Shown here: positions 31,190 through 45,800 of the stretch, in pieces
Layout of the letters: the number at the start of each line of letters is the position of its first letter
How positions within the stretch are numbered: position 1 is the first letter of the stretch
NCBI GenBank assembly: GCA_034440615.1
Contig: JAOTOM010004381.1
Coordinates: 1-64,000, forward strand
Direction: 5' to 3'
Length of the DNA: 64,000 bases
DNA from: Ashinkailepas kermadecensis
Taxonomy: Eukaryota; Arthropoda; Thecostraca; Neolepadidae
Notes under the pieces: generated by a model
Told to the model about the DNA's origin: nothing
Databases searched by the model: none
The model's input: only the letters and a program-made list of their open reading frames with translations
Position numbers and translations under genes: made by a program

Positions 31190-34160
31190 AATTGAGGGCC
31201 GAGGTAATTATCCTGGGTCAAATTTTGTCAACGATGGATTCTGACAGCTAGATGCGTACGCCGAGTTCCAACAGCTCCCACCGGTCCTTAGCTACCCATA
31301 GCTACTTCATGCATGCTCCTACGCGATCCATTCATTTCCATCTTCCATTCCGAATATTCGCTCTCTACTAAAGCGTGCTGGCCCGATGGTTTTCCCTTCT
31401 AGTGGTACGTGCGTATTCAGCGAGTTTTACTCTCTCAGATCGTTGCTTAGGGCTTCCTAGCCCAAAGTTAAATGTGAATTACCCGTACTTAGGTCCACAA
31501 CTGTGACCGGCTGACGCGACACTGTTGGTTGTGTATGATAGACTACTATTTCCATTACTGCCCTCAAGGCTCGATAACACTGGGCTGCGACATTCCGTTA
31601 GTTTCTGATTGGGTCTCATGTCTGGGCTTGGGTAATAATGGCCGGCCTACCTAACCTTAAATCAGTCGACACCCCGCCGGGACTTGTACGTTGGAACTTG
31701 CGATCGGCAGCCACCCCCACAGGTGGTCCTGGGCCACAAATCGGTCGGGGTGGTCCCCCAACCGTCTCTCTAACTTATCCTGCCGGGGTCATATAGCGAG
31801 ACCCACAAATCCCCTGCCTGTCCTATCCTTGGGGGCTTACGGAATGCCAAACTTCATCTTCCCTGCCTGTGATAAAAGCAAGAGTCAACGAATTTTCCCA
31901 AACATTTATAAGTTATGCACCTGGAGTAACTTTCTCCTTTTCGTGTGATTCATGTTCTGCATCAACATAAATCCAGACTCAAGCGAATCGTATTGCGGCT
32001 TGTTTACCTCTCTGTCTGCAAAATAGCGTCTGAGTTGCTAACTTGCATCTATACTTGATGTACCGAGCAAACGACGCCATGCGCGTGGAATACAGCTTGT
32101 CGTGTACGAAAATTTTAAGGATGGACGAAGTTAAGCATTGACAAAGAGCGCACAAAGGCCTGAACTTCTCTTCTTTATGGGCATACGTTTGTTTTCTGCC
32201 GCCCAATGTTCGTTTCCGCCATTCAGCATTTCATGTAACAATCCGTACGGACGGGTTCAGGACATGGGGAGACACTTGGATCAGTTAGAGACATCCTCCT
32301 ATGATCCTGAGTGTCAATAAGCTATATGCAACGTGCGTATCGCAAGTTTGAACACGGACAATCGGCGAAAATTTTAACACAGCAGTCCAGACGGTTAAAG
32401 TTTAGTACAGGCACTTGGAGAGCGACATGCAGGTTTCACTTAATTTTGGTAAATCTGTGCGAGAATAACTCAGCGAGTCCATGTGTTTCGCGTGTAAGTA
32501 GTTTTTTCCGAACTGGTAGAGCTACAATTTGTCGTTAATATATCGTAGTAGCCAGGTTTTGTTTTATCATGTATCATTTGTGATGGGCCGAGATAAGCGC
32601 TCCCATACGGGACACAGTGATTTAGCATGCGACTGAATTGTGCTGCATGAACCATTATGCGGGTATCCCCAGATCGTATCGGAAGAATTGCAATGAAATA
32701 TTGCTCCCCACGTCCTTGTGGGGAGCTATATTTCGCATCACTAGGTCTGAAGCGCGGACGGTTTCCCTTTTTCAAGTAAGGAGATGTATGTTAGTGACCC
32801 TTGCCTGGGAATTTATAATAGAGTATGACATCTTATTACTTTCTGGGTTCCCCTTAGCCTTATTATTGTAGTGACTCACACCAGACATCACGTTAAAATA
32901 TTCGCCACTGTGTTCCTGTTCAAAATGAAGTCGATTTTATGCAGTTATCGATCACGTTTGCCAATGTTCTGAACACGAATACAGACAATGTACGAAATTT
33001 CGCCTTCTGGACGTGGTTCGATCCTCAGCAGTTGCGTGATTTTCGCCACCAGTATTCACGTTCAGCTAGTGCTTCCAACGTGAATATTTTCACATGTAGT
33101 AGCTCATTCATGCATGCAATCTTTTTGACAGCAGATTAAGCATCATATTACGTGTAACGATGAATTTGCTTTCTAGTGGGATACATGGAGAGTGGGCAGG
33201 AAGGGGAAATATCCTAATTTACTTTTCTGTACTTTGATGTTATGGACCAATTTGCCTTAGCTGAGCCTGAATTGAGAGTGCAACGTTGGTTTTTTCCTCA
33301 TCACCGATTCACCCCAGCTTCCTGTTCTATCATGAAAGTCAGCCTGGGTCAATCCACGGCGAGCCTGGGGGTTCCGTTTGAACGCACGAGTGCCTTCCTT
33401 GAATCTAACAGCTCAAAGGCTTTCCGCATGGGTAGTCATGGGGTTACGTCTGAATATTCCACAGGGACGTCATCGCCCGCGCATACGCATGTCAATCGAC
33501 GCAAATCTGGCCACAACGCACACGATTTCCGACGGCATTTTGACACATCCAATGCTATTCAAATTTGCATATTCCGGACGTATCCAAAGATTTGGAGATT
33601 CCACACCTAAAATGCCGGGGTTTATTTTATGCTAGTTGGGGAATTCACGAATTGTTGGGTATATTTTATCCGTGACATACCTTCAACTCTTTCTGAAAAA
33701 ACGTGCGATAGCAACACTTAAATGGATGCGGTGTCCTAGATCAAGGCAAGTCGACCGGGGTCACGGACATTACAGGTTTAAATTGCAATGTTTTTATTCC
33801 GTCCAGCCACATGTAGGATGCTGAGGACTTCTGCATGACGATGACGTGATACAGTTGACGAACGGACGATACCCGGGAGCGTGAGTGACCTTGTATCGTG
33901 TCAAAGACCTTGTTTAAAGTCATAGTTTACTTCTTGCTCGCCTAAAAGTATCAGGCCCATCTCGGCGTGACATAAAACGCACATAATGGACCACAAGGTC
34001 CTCTATAATTATCTTGAGTCTGAACTCCATTTCCTTTCAGGGTGGAACGTTATCCCCGATTCCATATATTACTCAACTTACTGAGTTCCGTTGCGCGGTA
34101 CTATTACCCGGTACCATTTAAAGCAGGAGGAAGTCTCGTAGACACGTAGTGCTATGGGTT
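31190..34160. other. About 3-kb stretch without any recognised repeat or gene
   Basis: Balanced base composition, no long open frame, no SINE, microsatellite or tandem unit found by eye. This contrasts with all other parts of the window. No function is proposed. Confidence 0.5.
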
Positions 34161-34227
34161 AATGACGCAGTGCCCGGGAAAAATTCACGAGTTTACCCAG
34201 GCTAGTGGTTATCGCCGTATCCTTTCC

Positions 34228-34366
<139 letters not shown>

Positions 34367-35268
34367 AATGTTTAGGTCCCCACAATTTTAGTGGTGGCGG
34401 CTCTTCGCGCTGCAAGCACGAATCGAAACTCGTGTTTTGAGTGATTCTTGATTACATGCCAAAGTTTCTGAAAACCTAGAGGGAGAAAAGCTGTAGAGGT
34501 TCCTGACCAGTATATCGGTGAATCCAGACATCATATTCCAGATCTCGGGCTAAGCCACCCATGACTTTCTCCAAACCTTCCTGAGCCAAAGGGCTCCAAA
34601 CGTCCAGCGAATGGGCCCGAAAAGCGAGCAAAAATGACACAAAAATGGCGGAGGGGCTCACCGACAATGTCGGGTGCCCAGAACCCTAAAGGACTCCTAT
34701 GATTGTTCGTACCCTCACTCCGAAAACCGTGGAGGGACCACGGTGCAGTGGTGTAACTTCTTTTTTTAGTTCCAGGAGCTGCATTCTTCCGTCTTCGTAA
34801 GTAACTCACCGAACTTGGAATCACTTTTTAGCTTAGCTTATCCAGTCTCCTTCAAGGGCCCAAACGCGACCAAAACCATCCTGCTCGCCCAGTTAAAGGC
34901 CCTTACAAGGCCTTTTACATAGGGCCTGGGCCCTTATTGGCAGCACTGCTCTGCTTGCCACACATAAACCTGTAGTGCACATTCACACCGCTAGATGGTA
35001 CCGGTCTCGCAGATAGCGACCGTCACAAGGCTTAAGCAGTGGCGGATCCAGGATATTACCAAGTAGAGGCAAACACATTTTTCAGATCCCTAACCTACCC
35101 CGGGAATAAAGCAAACTTGAGCTTCGGCCACGCTTTTCAGACCACCCATTTATAAATTTTACGTTTATTTCGGCTCTATTTGCATGCATTACTGCGAAAC
35201 CGAAACATGACGCTTTCACGGGGATCTTTTTCCCGAAGGCGTTGGAGTACGTTAAAGTGCGTTGTATG

Positions 35269-37493
<2,225 letters not shown>

Positions 37494-37609
37494 GTTGTAT
37501 GCATTGCATATATTAAAAGCACATCCACACACATAGTAGTTTTTCATGCACTCGTGTCAATAAAGTACCCTGGGATAATCTGGATATGACAATCATGTAT
37601 GAACAGACA

Positions 37610-37730
37610 GTGGCGTAGCCAGGATCTGACCCAGGGGCGAACGTCTGGAAAGGGCCCCCGAGCTACTTGGGCCACCCCGTCCACTTTTCTGAAGCTCATC
37701 GGATTTCGGACACTTCGCTTTCGAAGGACC

Positions 37731-37796
<66 letters not shown>

Positions 37797-37800
37797 AATA
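37610..37800 (+). mobile_element. Possible transposon end followed by (TA)n
   Basis: Begins CAGTGGCGTAGCCAGGATC, a terminus type often seen in animal DNA transposons, followed by about 110 bp and then a TA microsatellite at about 37734-37790. A similar CAGTGGCGGATCCAGGAT lies at 35037. The opposite end and target duplication were not found. Confidence 0.4.
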
Positions 37801-38884
37801 TATATATGTATAAACATACACATACGTATGCACATATATACGTATATTGTTATCGAAATTATGCGACCATTTATAAGCACATACTTGCATCAAAGCTGAC
37901 ACATACAATCGGGTCCAGAGGGAAAATGTGCTGAAGCCGAAGTCACTAACATATTTTAGAGGAGATTTACCTTAGAAGGGGCTAAGGTCTTTCCTCGATT
38001 CGAAGATAAGCTAAGATAAGACGATGAAGAACACAAAAACAAAATGTGTGAAGTTATTCGCCTGAATCAATTTGAAGGTCGTGCACAATAGCGACCATTG
38101 CGCGGTTTGGAGCACCGTATATGTCAGCAGCCAACACCGTGTTTGTCAAATTTTCGACGTTCCCGCTTCGTGTTCCCATAGGCTCTCCACCGAAGAGGTG
38201 TTCTCAAGAGTTGCTGTAGCTGATGAGGTCCCAGCCTGAGGTGATGGTGCTTGTAGAGCCCGTGGAGAAGATTGCTGGGCCTGCTGTCGAATTGTCTGTC
38301 GGACCCTGCGCTCTGCGGTAACAAGGCGAAGCGAGGCGAGGCGAGGCGAGGCGAGACCGCCGTCTCGCTCCGATCAGCTGCACCCAGCTGCTGCTCTCGC
38401 GTAGTCCTCCGATCTCGCGTAGTCCTCCGATCTGCTCTCGCGTAGTCCTGCGTAGTCCTCCGATCCAACAACAAGTTAACCTCCCCTGCCGCCGGCACGT
38501 TGCCCTTTCCCGGACAAATGCATGCCACGGGAGCCGCAAATTAGCATCCAGCGTTGTCAAACAACTGAGAAGACCTGGGATTCTCCCCTCCATAAGTTTC
38601 TGATACAGACGTCAATGCTGCGTGCTTTTGCCAGGAGAGTGCAGCGTCTGTGCCAGATGGTAAGCAGCTGTTTCACTCTCTGTCTTCTGTCACTATCAGC
38701 ATGGATTAGCTCTTCCACATACGCATCGCCGTACATTGCAATCTCCACAGTATGCTTCATCGCATAAGGTCTGCCTCTGGCTGACTGCATGCCATTCTGC
38801 ACTTTCTGCGAACAGTTAGTAGCGTCTTTCCTGCAGGTTGTAAACACATTATCGCGCAAACCACTCGACTGCCCTACCACGAAA

Positions 38885-39165
38885 TTATCTGTTGCACTGC
38901 GCGGTCCCCGGCTCCGGCCCCCAGACGAGGCGCGTCCCCCGACTCCCGCCCCCAGACGAGGCGCGGTCCCCGGCTCCGGCCCCCAGACGAGGCGCGTTCC
39001 CCGACTCCCGCCACCAGACGAGGCGCGTTCCCCGACTCCGGCCACCAGACAAGGCGCGTTCCCCGACTCCCGCCACCAGACGAGGCGCGTTCCCCGACTC
39101 CCGCCCCCAGACGAGGCGCGTCCCCAGCTCCGGCCCCCAGACGAGGCGTGGGACGCCATTGCGGA
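38885..39165 (+). repeat. 31-bp GC-rich minisatellite
   Basis: About nine units of ccaccagacgaggcgcgttc plus cccgactccgg. It is open in several frames on both strands, but the flanks give no protein similarity. A short gcgag repeat lies nearby at 38330-38362. Confidence 0.9.
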
Positions 39166-40191
39166 CCTCAGCACCGCCACCAACTCGCACCTCCTGAACT
39201 GAACCACAGTGCTCAAACCGTTCAAGGTAGTCGGCTGGATCAGGTCGAGACGGGAGCCGTGACCTGGATCAGGTCGTGACTGACACGCAAACAACACCAC
39301 GCATCATCCACCCGGAGCACGTGCATTGTCCAGACCGACATACGACCCCGGGTGGCGCCGAACCCAAACCGGCACAGACATAGCCGCCATTACCCGGGCC
39401 GGGTGTTGCCTGTGCCCGTGTTGCTGAGGCAGCGTTGACAGTGGCACACTTAGAGCACTGTCAGGGGACCCCTCCATGGCCCCAAATCCCGAGCCCCTCA
39501 TCCGACGCGTCGCCTCGCATGCAGCACCACACCAAAACACAAGTCGTATACCTGGCATCTCGCCTCCGTGTGACGTTCGATGCTCCCGAAGCAAGTTTTC
39601 GATGCGCTTCTGAGGGTAAATCAGATTTAATGATACAGTTTGCACTTGTGTGTTTATCTTCTTTGGAGGATAACGAACAAGAACAGAGCAATCTCATGCG
39701 AACGATCTCGATCATGTATCCCCGGTTGAGGTACGTCAAATGCATACCATTTGGGACACAGGGAACTGCGGATGGGAGGGCGGCAAAGAGGTTAAATTTT
39801 GCAGAAAGCGGCCATTATGGCGCTAATGTACTTGATCATACTTAACACGCTCAGAAACATGCATTTGGGTGCTGTCTTCAGCTGCGAAACCGCAAACCGA
39901 CTTTGTAGATTGTTTGCATTTTTAGGTATGTACCTAGTGACCTACATAGTGTGCTGGAACGAAGACCTTAACGCTGCTCACACTCCAGAATCCCTCCCTT
40001 TATAATCCTAGAGTGAGTATTAAAATGTATAAACACCGGACACATGGAAGCTTATTTGCTGCGGTGACTAAAAAGATGGGAAAGAAAAAAAAGGAAAAAA
40101 AATTGGGATCACTGATATTTGGTTGGATGAATCTCAATACATTCGTGGGTTTACATGGAAACAAGAGGTTCTACGCAATCCCAACAGTCGC

Positions 40192-40194
<3 letters not shown>

Positions 40195-40256
<62 letters not shown>
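40195..40256 (+). repeat. (TA)n microsatellite
   Basis: About 60 bp of TA. The surrounding 39300-42400 holds only short open frames with no recognisable similarity. Confidence 0.95.
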
Positions 40257-40259
<3 letters not shown>

Positions 40260-42439
40260 TTTTGTTGTTGGTATGGCAATGGCTTACAATCACGGAGTTA
40301 CCAGGAAGAAGTTCGGAATGATGTTAAATCGTGCCATCACATGCTGAGTCCAAGGTAAAAGCTCTGTCAAAGCTCTGTGATAGACGAGCATCCGGAATCT
40401 GGAACTTTAATACTCGTTTATATCTTAGAGAACGATAGATTTCAGCGAAGGATCACACACGAAATCTATTTAGCAAAACAAACAAGTGGAACTTTTCAAA
40501 ATACCGAAAATAGATGATTACTGATTGAGGTATTAATGTGGAAAATACAGGAAATAAGTATTCAGAGTGGGAAGCCGTTGGCTCACAACAGACACTGAGA
40601 TGTTAAAGAGCTGCTAAAACGCATAGTAAAATTAATTGTATCGATGAAGTATAGTGCTGATAAAGCTCGGGGGGTGTAATAATTGCAAAGAAAGATGGGG
40701 AATATTTAAGGGAACAAAAAGCAAAACGGACAATGCTATCGAATAGTGTCATGCGGATAGCGGAAGGAGTGGACGCGAATGATCAACTCTGGTCGAAGCA
40801 CCCTAAAGCCCAAATAATTAACTAACAAGCGGAAGGAGAAAACAGCTCACCTATTTCCTGAAAGCACAGTCTGGAGCGACCGGAAATACAATTATGTGTG
40901 CAAATTGTAAATAGTCCGTCCAACGAAGTCGCAGGAAGTAAGAATATTCTCAATAGCTGCTTTCAGTACTACACTAAGATGCATACGATTAGAAGGACGA
41001 AGCACACGGATGATACATTTCTTAGATATGCAATGCAAAATGTAAATAATCCCAAACTGTCGGAAATGGATACTAAGGAGATGCAAAGTGAGTACTTAGT
41101 TATCGAGTAGAATGCAAAACAGAATTCGAATGAAACAGAAGCGTTAAAATCGATGGCAAATAAGGAAATTCCAGCCAGATAGATTTTGCAAAATAATTCC
41201 TCCCTGCGTTTTGGGAACATCGGGTCACTGGCAATGCGCTGTATCAACTAGGTGCATATTACTGCATACCAAGACGAATTGTTTGCCACGTGAAGACGAG
41301 GCCACATAACATTGTGCCACAACGAGGCGACCACACACGGTTCGAAAACAAGACGACGATAGTCCTGCTAGATATTCTCTATAAAATTGTACCAAAGCTG
41401 CTGGCGCAGAGATGATCAGCGGTTGTGACGTCGCTGAATTTGCGTGGGATATAGGTATTCGTCGCACAGGATGACTGCATAGCTGTACAGGTTGGTTCAT
41501 GGGCATATAGGAAATGGGTTGGAGAGGAGAGGGGCAGAAGGGCAGCACCCCGAACTTCGGACGAGTTTAACATTGGGTCTATGGGCGTTGCATGGAAAGT
41601 GTCGACTTCAAAATGGCTCTTGTCCTCCACCCCCACCCCCACCTCAACTTTGCGACAATTCGTGCGCGCCTGGACTGGTTGTATAGCTGCTCAGGTTGAG
41701 CTGCGGCTGCCGATATCAGACCTGTCAGGGGGTGGGGGGATCGTGAACGTTGACCTGCCTTGGAGTGTCACCGTGCGACCAGAAATTACTGTTGCGGTGG
41801 TGATGCGCATGGGTGTAGGAGCGGTCCAAAGATGTGTGGAGGGGGACAAACCAACTTTTAAGCCAATTCTCTTCAAGTCAGCGTCATAGGGTACCAATGG
41901 TTAAGCTCGGAGGCAATGGAGTGGGAGCTATGCCTTCTTCCCCAGCTCTCCAGATGTAACACACATGGAAATAGGCATGTGCCGTGGCTGAAAATGAAGA
42001 TCACACTCTCCTCTTTTGAATAATAGGGCGATGGGAATGGGCGAGCCAATTGCAATTAGCTTGAGAATGTAGGCTGAGCTACGTTACCGTTGTTTCTGTG
42101 GAATAACCACCAGTGGGCCCTGCTCATGCCCCAAGACAATTTCTGGTTTGTTGCCGAATCTCATATCACCAGCCGTTTGGATAGCTCGGTGGAAGGGCAC
42201 CCCGCTCTCATCTCCTGGATCCGCCCCTGGACTATCAGCCGGGCGTTACGCATGAATATCACACAAATCCACTCTCACCGAGGGGCAACTAACTTGTGTT
42301 CCGGGCCGTGCTATTCCTCTCGGCTTACAGCTAATCCCAGTGTTTGTTCCGAAGACACCAGCCAAATCCGACAGCAGACGAGAGCAGCGGAACTACTTTT
42401 GTTGCGGAGGAATGCAGCGCGCCGTTCCATTCAGCTGAT

Positions 42440-42726
42440 ATGCCTGCCAGGCTTCACTGTGTGTGTGTGCTGGAGCGCGCCCGCGGACGAGCCGCTGCCG
42501 CTGCGGTCCTGTCGTGTGAGGTGCTGCCGGGTCAGAGCGGCTGAGAGAGGTGCGGATCGGTGCGGATGCGTGGACCGCCGTGGGGTGCGGCCCGTGTGTG
42601 TGGCTGTTCGCGGCGGCGGTCCTAGTGGTGAGCGAGGCCTGGATAATGTGAGCGCCACCCGGCGGCGGCAATACTGGGCTCGTGCCGACGGCAGGTCTCG
42701 GCGAGCACGGCTCGCTGCCGAGCACC
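42440..42726 (+). promoter_or_regulatory. osp: CpG-rich 5' region of the outspread-like gene
   Basis: A GC- and CpG-dense stretch sits immediately before the start codon, in contrast to the AT-richer sequence upstream. This fits a 5' UTR and possibly a promoter. No TATA box or start site can be fixed from sequence alone. Confidence 0.4.
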
Positions 42727-42840
42727 ATGTCAAAGTCGGACTGTCGCAAGTTCTCGCCCAACATATTCAACAAGCAGAAGTGTGCGAGCTGCTTCAAGCA
42801 CAAGGAGGAACACTCTGCGGAAGCGCTCGACTCCAACCGA
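42727..42840 (+). CDS. osp: outspread-like coding exon 1
   Basis: 38 residues with [22 protein letters not shown] context is agcaccATGt; donor CGA|gtaaga. The ATG agrees with the position of the orthologous start. Confidence 0.87.
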
Positions 42841-45800
42841 GTAAGAAAGATGTCGACGACCTCCGTCAAGCGTTTCCCAGGCATCTCCGACACCTGCATC
42901 CGTGAACACCGTGCGGATTTTTTTCTCGCGTAGCGGTAAAAGCAACTAACGCATGCGGGCAGTGGCGGTGTCAGTGAGGGATTTTCCCTGGGAAGACCCT
43001 CACGAACTCCCGTCGCTGCCGTCAAGGATGACTCCTGCATACAACCGATTCGTATTTGTGTAGGTGGTGCGTCTCAACGTGATAACTAAAATCCCAGTGC
43101 ATCAGCACTGCCGGTGGCGGCTCCAGGGAGAACAATTTGCGGGCATGACATAATATGCCCTTAAATGTAAACTAATGCTTAAACCCCCGGAGGCACGAGT
43201 ATTTTCCCACACAATACTTCCATTTTATTCTGCCGAAACCATCTAAAATATTTGCTATTGGCAAACTCATCAATTTTGGCTGCAAATACATACCGTGAAT
43301 TGACATTGCTTTTGATTTTGGATAAAGGGTGGTCAGCGGGTGTGGGTGGGTCGAGTTATTAGGTTGATTATTTCCATACAGTTCACGAAATTTGGGGAGG
43401 GATGCTGATGCGCGTGAGGGTGTGGGCGAACCACATCCTCCAATGGTGTGGTTCGTCTGGTGGTAGGTAAGCTGGTCTTCATTAGGTGTGCGATGTCAGG
43501 AAGAGTACCTACAGTAAGATGCGGAGATTTACGAGGAGCTATTTCGCTCACGATATTCTTAACCTCTTGTAAGCATAAGTGCAGGCTTCAGAAAAGTATT
43601 GGGAGGGCACAATACATCAACGCAATGGGCGGACCCAAATGAATCGGGGTGGCATACCACACAGGGTACCATGTTAAAAGTTGACATTGGGACGGAAAAG
43701 CCGACATGGGGGGAGGACAAGTGCCCTCCAAAAGTATACACAGGTACACTCCTGCTTGTAAGCTCCATCGGAAAACAATAGGATACCTCCAACGGCATTT
43801 TGCGTTGTCAAGGTCAATTGTATGGCATACCGCACTATGGGCAACAGTGATAAATTATTTGTAAAATAAGGTGGAATACACCACCTATTGAACAATGAGG
43901 AGACATCCTTCCCAAATAGGTAATGGCATCATGCCTCTTGATGTATGTTTATGAAGACCCCATGCCTTGCTTCTAATGGTGGTTTGTGTGTAAGTATCAT
44001 GCGTATGCTCATTACATATTGTGATACATAAACATCTTGTGCGTAACGTGATTTCAAGTAATTCAATTACCCATATGGTCCACTGTTTAATACAATTTGC
44101 TGACAGTATGACATTCTTAGCATGCTCATTAACATAAGCATCCCAAGACAAACATAAGTATCCATATATTAGGTGTCTCCTAAAATAAATGAAAAAGATG
44201 CACATATAAGCAGGCTATGGGCTCAAAATTGGGGTTTGAAAGACTTCAACGATGTTATAAAGGACATCATTTCCATGGGGAATTTCCACATCTTAGTGGA
44301 CTCGTTTCGACATCTCACACCTAACGAAAACTCTATATTTTAATGCTGATGGGCAACCGCCGATCCGGAGTTGTATCATGAAAAATGGCCATTGCTTCAC
44401 CGTCTATAATGGTGAGCATGTGCGTGATAGTTATGAAGTTACAAGCACAGCACCATTTGCAACACGAACTGCAGACTGCTCAAGCATGCGTCTATAACCA
44501 GAATGGTAAAATTTGGTGGAAGAAAATGTGCATTCAGTATTCGGGAAGTGGTAGTTCCACCCACTTCCACGATAAGTCCATCACTGCTGGTATGGTTCTC
44601 TGATGGTGTGGTTCCCCTCTGATGGTGTGGTTCCCCTCTGATGGTGTGGTACTCCTCTGATGGTGTGGTTCGCCTCTGATGGTGTGGTTCTCCCCTGATG
44701 GTGTGACTCTCCTCTGATGATGTAGTTCTCCTCTGATGGTGTGGTTCTCCTCTGATGGTGTGGTGTGGGCGCTAAATTACCTCTTAGTCGGCGCTCCCTT
44801 ATGCCCAAATAATCGATCAATCTGATGGTGTGGTTCTCTGATGGTGTAGCTCTCCTCTGATGGTGTGGCTCTCCTATGATGGTGTGGCTCTCCTCTGATG
44901 GTGTGGCTCTCCTCTGGTGGTGTGGCTCTCCTCTGATGGTGTGGCTCTCCTCTGATGGTGTGGTTCTCCTCTGGTGGTGTCGCTCTCCTCTGATGGTGTG
45001 GTTCTCCCCTGATGGTGTGGTTCTCCTCTGATGGTGTGGTTCGCCTCTGATGGTTTGTTTCTCCTCTGATGGTATGGTTCTCCTCTCATAGTGTGGCTCT
45101 CTAGTGGTGGATTCGCCTCTGCTGATGTGTTGACCTCAGTTGGTTCTCCTCTGATGGTGTGGTTCTCCTCTGATGGTTTGTTTCTCCTCTAATGGTATGG
45201 TTCGCCTCTCGTGGTGTGGCTCGCCTCTGACGATGTGTCGACCTCAGTTGGCTGTCCGCTGACGGGCCCGACTCCTCATGCAGTGGGCAGACATCGGTGG
45301 CGACGGCACATCGCCGCCAACGGCCCGTTGACACCGCAGAGCCGCGGTCCACACGCGCGCCTAACTCGTGCACCGCGCCGCCAGATGTATCGACAAAGCT
45401 AGATCCGCGATCCCGGAAGCGTTGTCGCTCGGTCACCACCGGAACCGGCTCCAGACTTTTATTAGTCGTGGTGGGCTGGTTTATTGAGTCGTGGCAGGTT
45501 CTTCGTGGCAGGCTTGTTGTCCGTGGCAGGCTGGGTCTCCGTGGCAGGCTGGGTCTCTGTGGCAGGCTGGGTCTCCGTGGCAGGCTGGGTCTCCGTGGCA
45601 GGCTGGGTCTCCGTGGCAGGCTGGGTCTCCGTGGCAGGCTGAGTCTCCGTGTCAGGCTGAGTCTCCGTGTCAGGCTGGGTCTCCGCGGCAGGCTGGGTCT
45701 CCGTGGCAGGCTGGGTCTCCGTGTCAGGCTGGGTCTCCGTGGCAGGCTGGGTCTCCGTGTCAGGCTGGGTCTCCGTGGCAGGCTGGGTCTCCGTGGCAGG

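Noticed and set aside
38557..39300. 247-codon reverse-strand frame
   Set aside because: Half is the 31-bp array. The remaining part (YAMKHTVEIAMYGDAYVEEL and on) has no family I recognise and no splice context.
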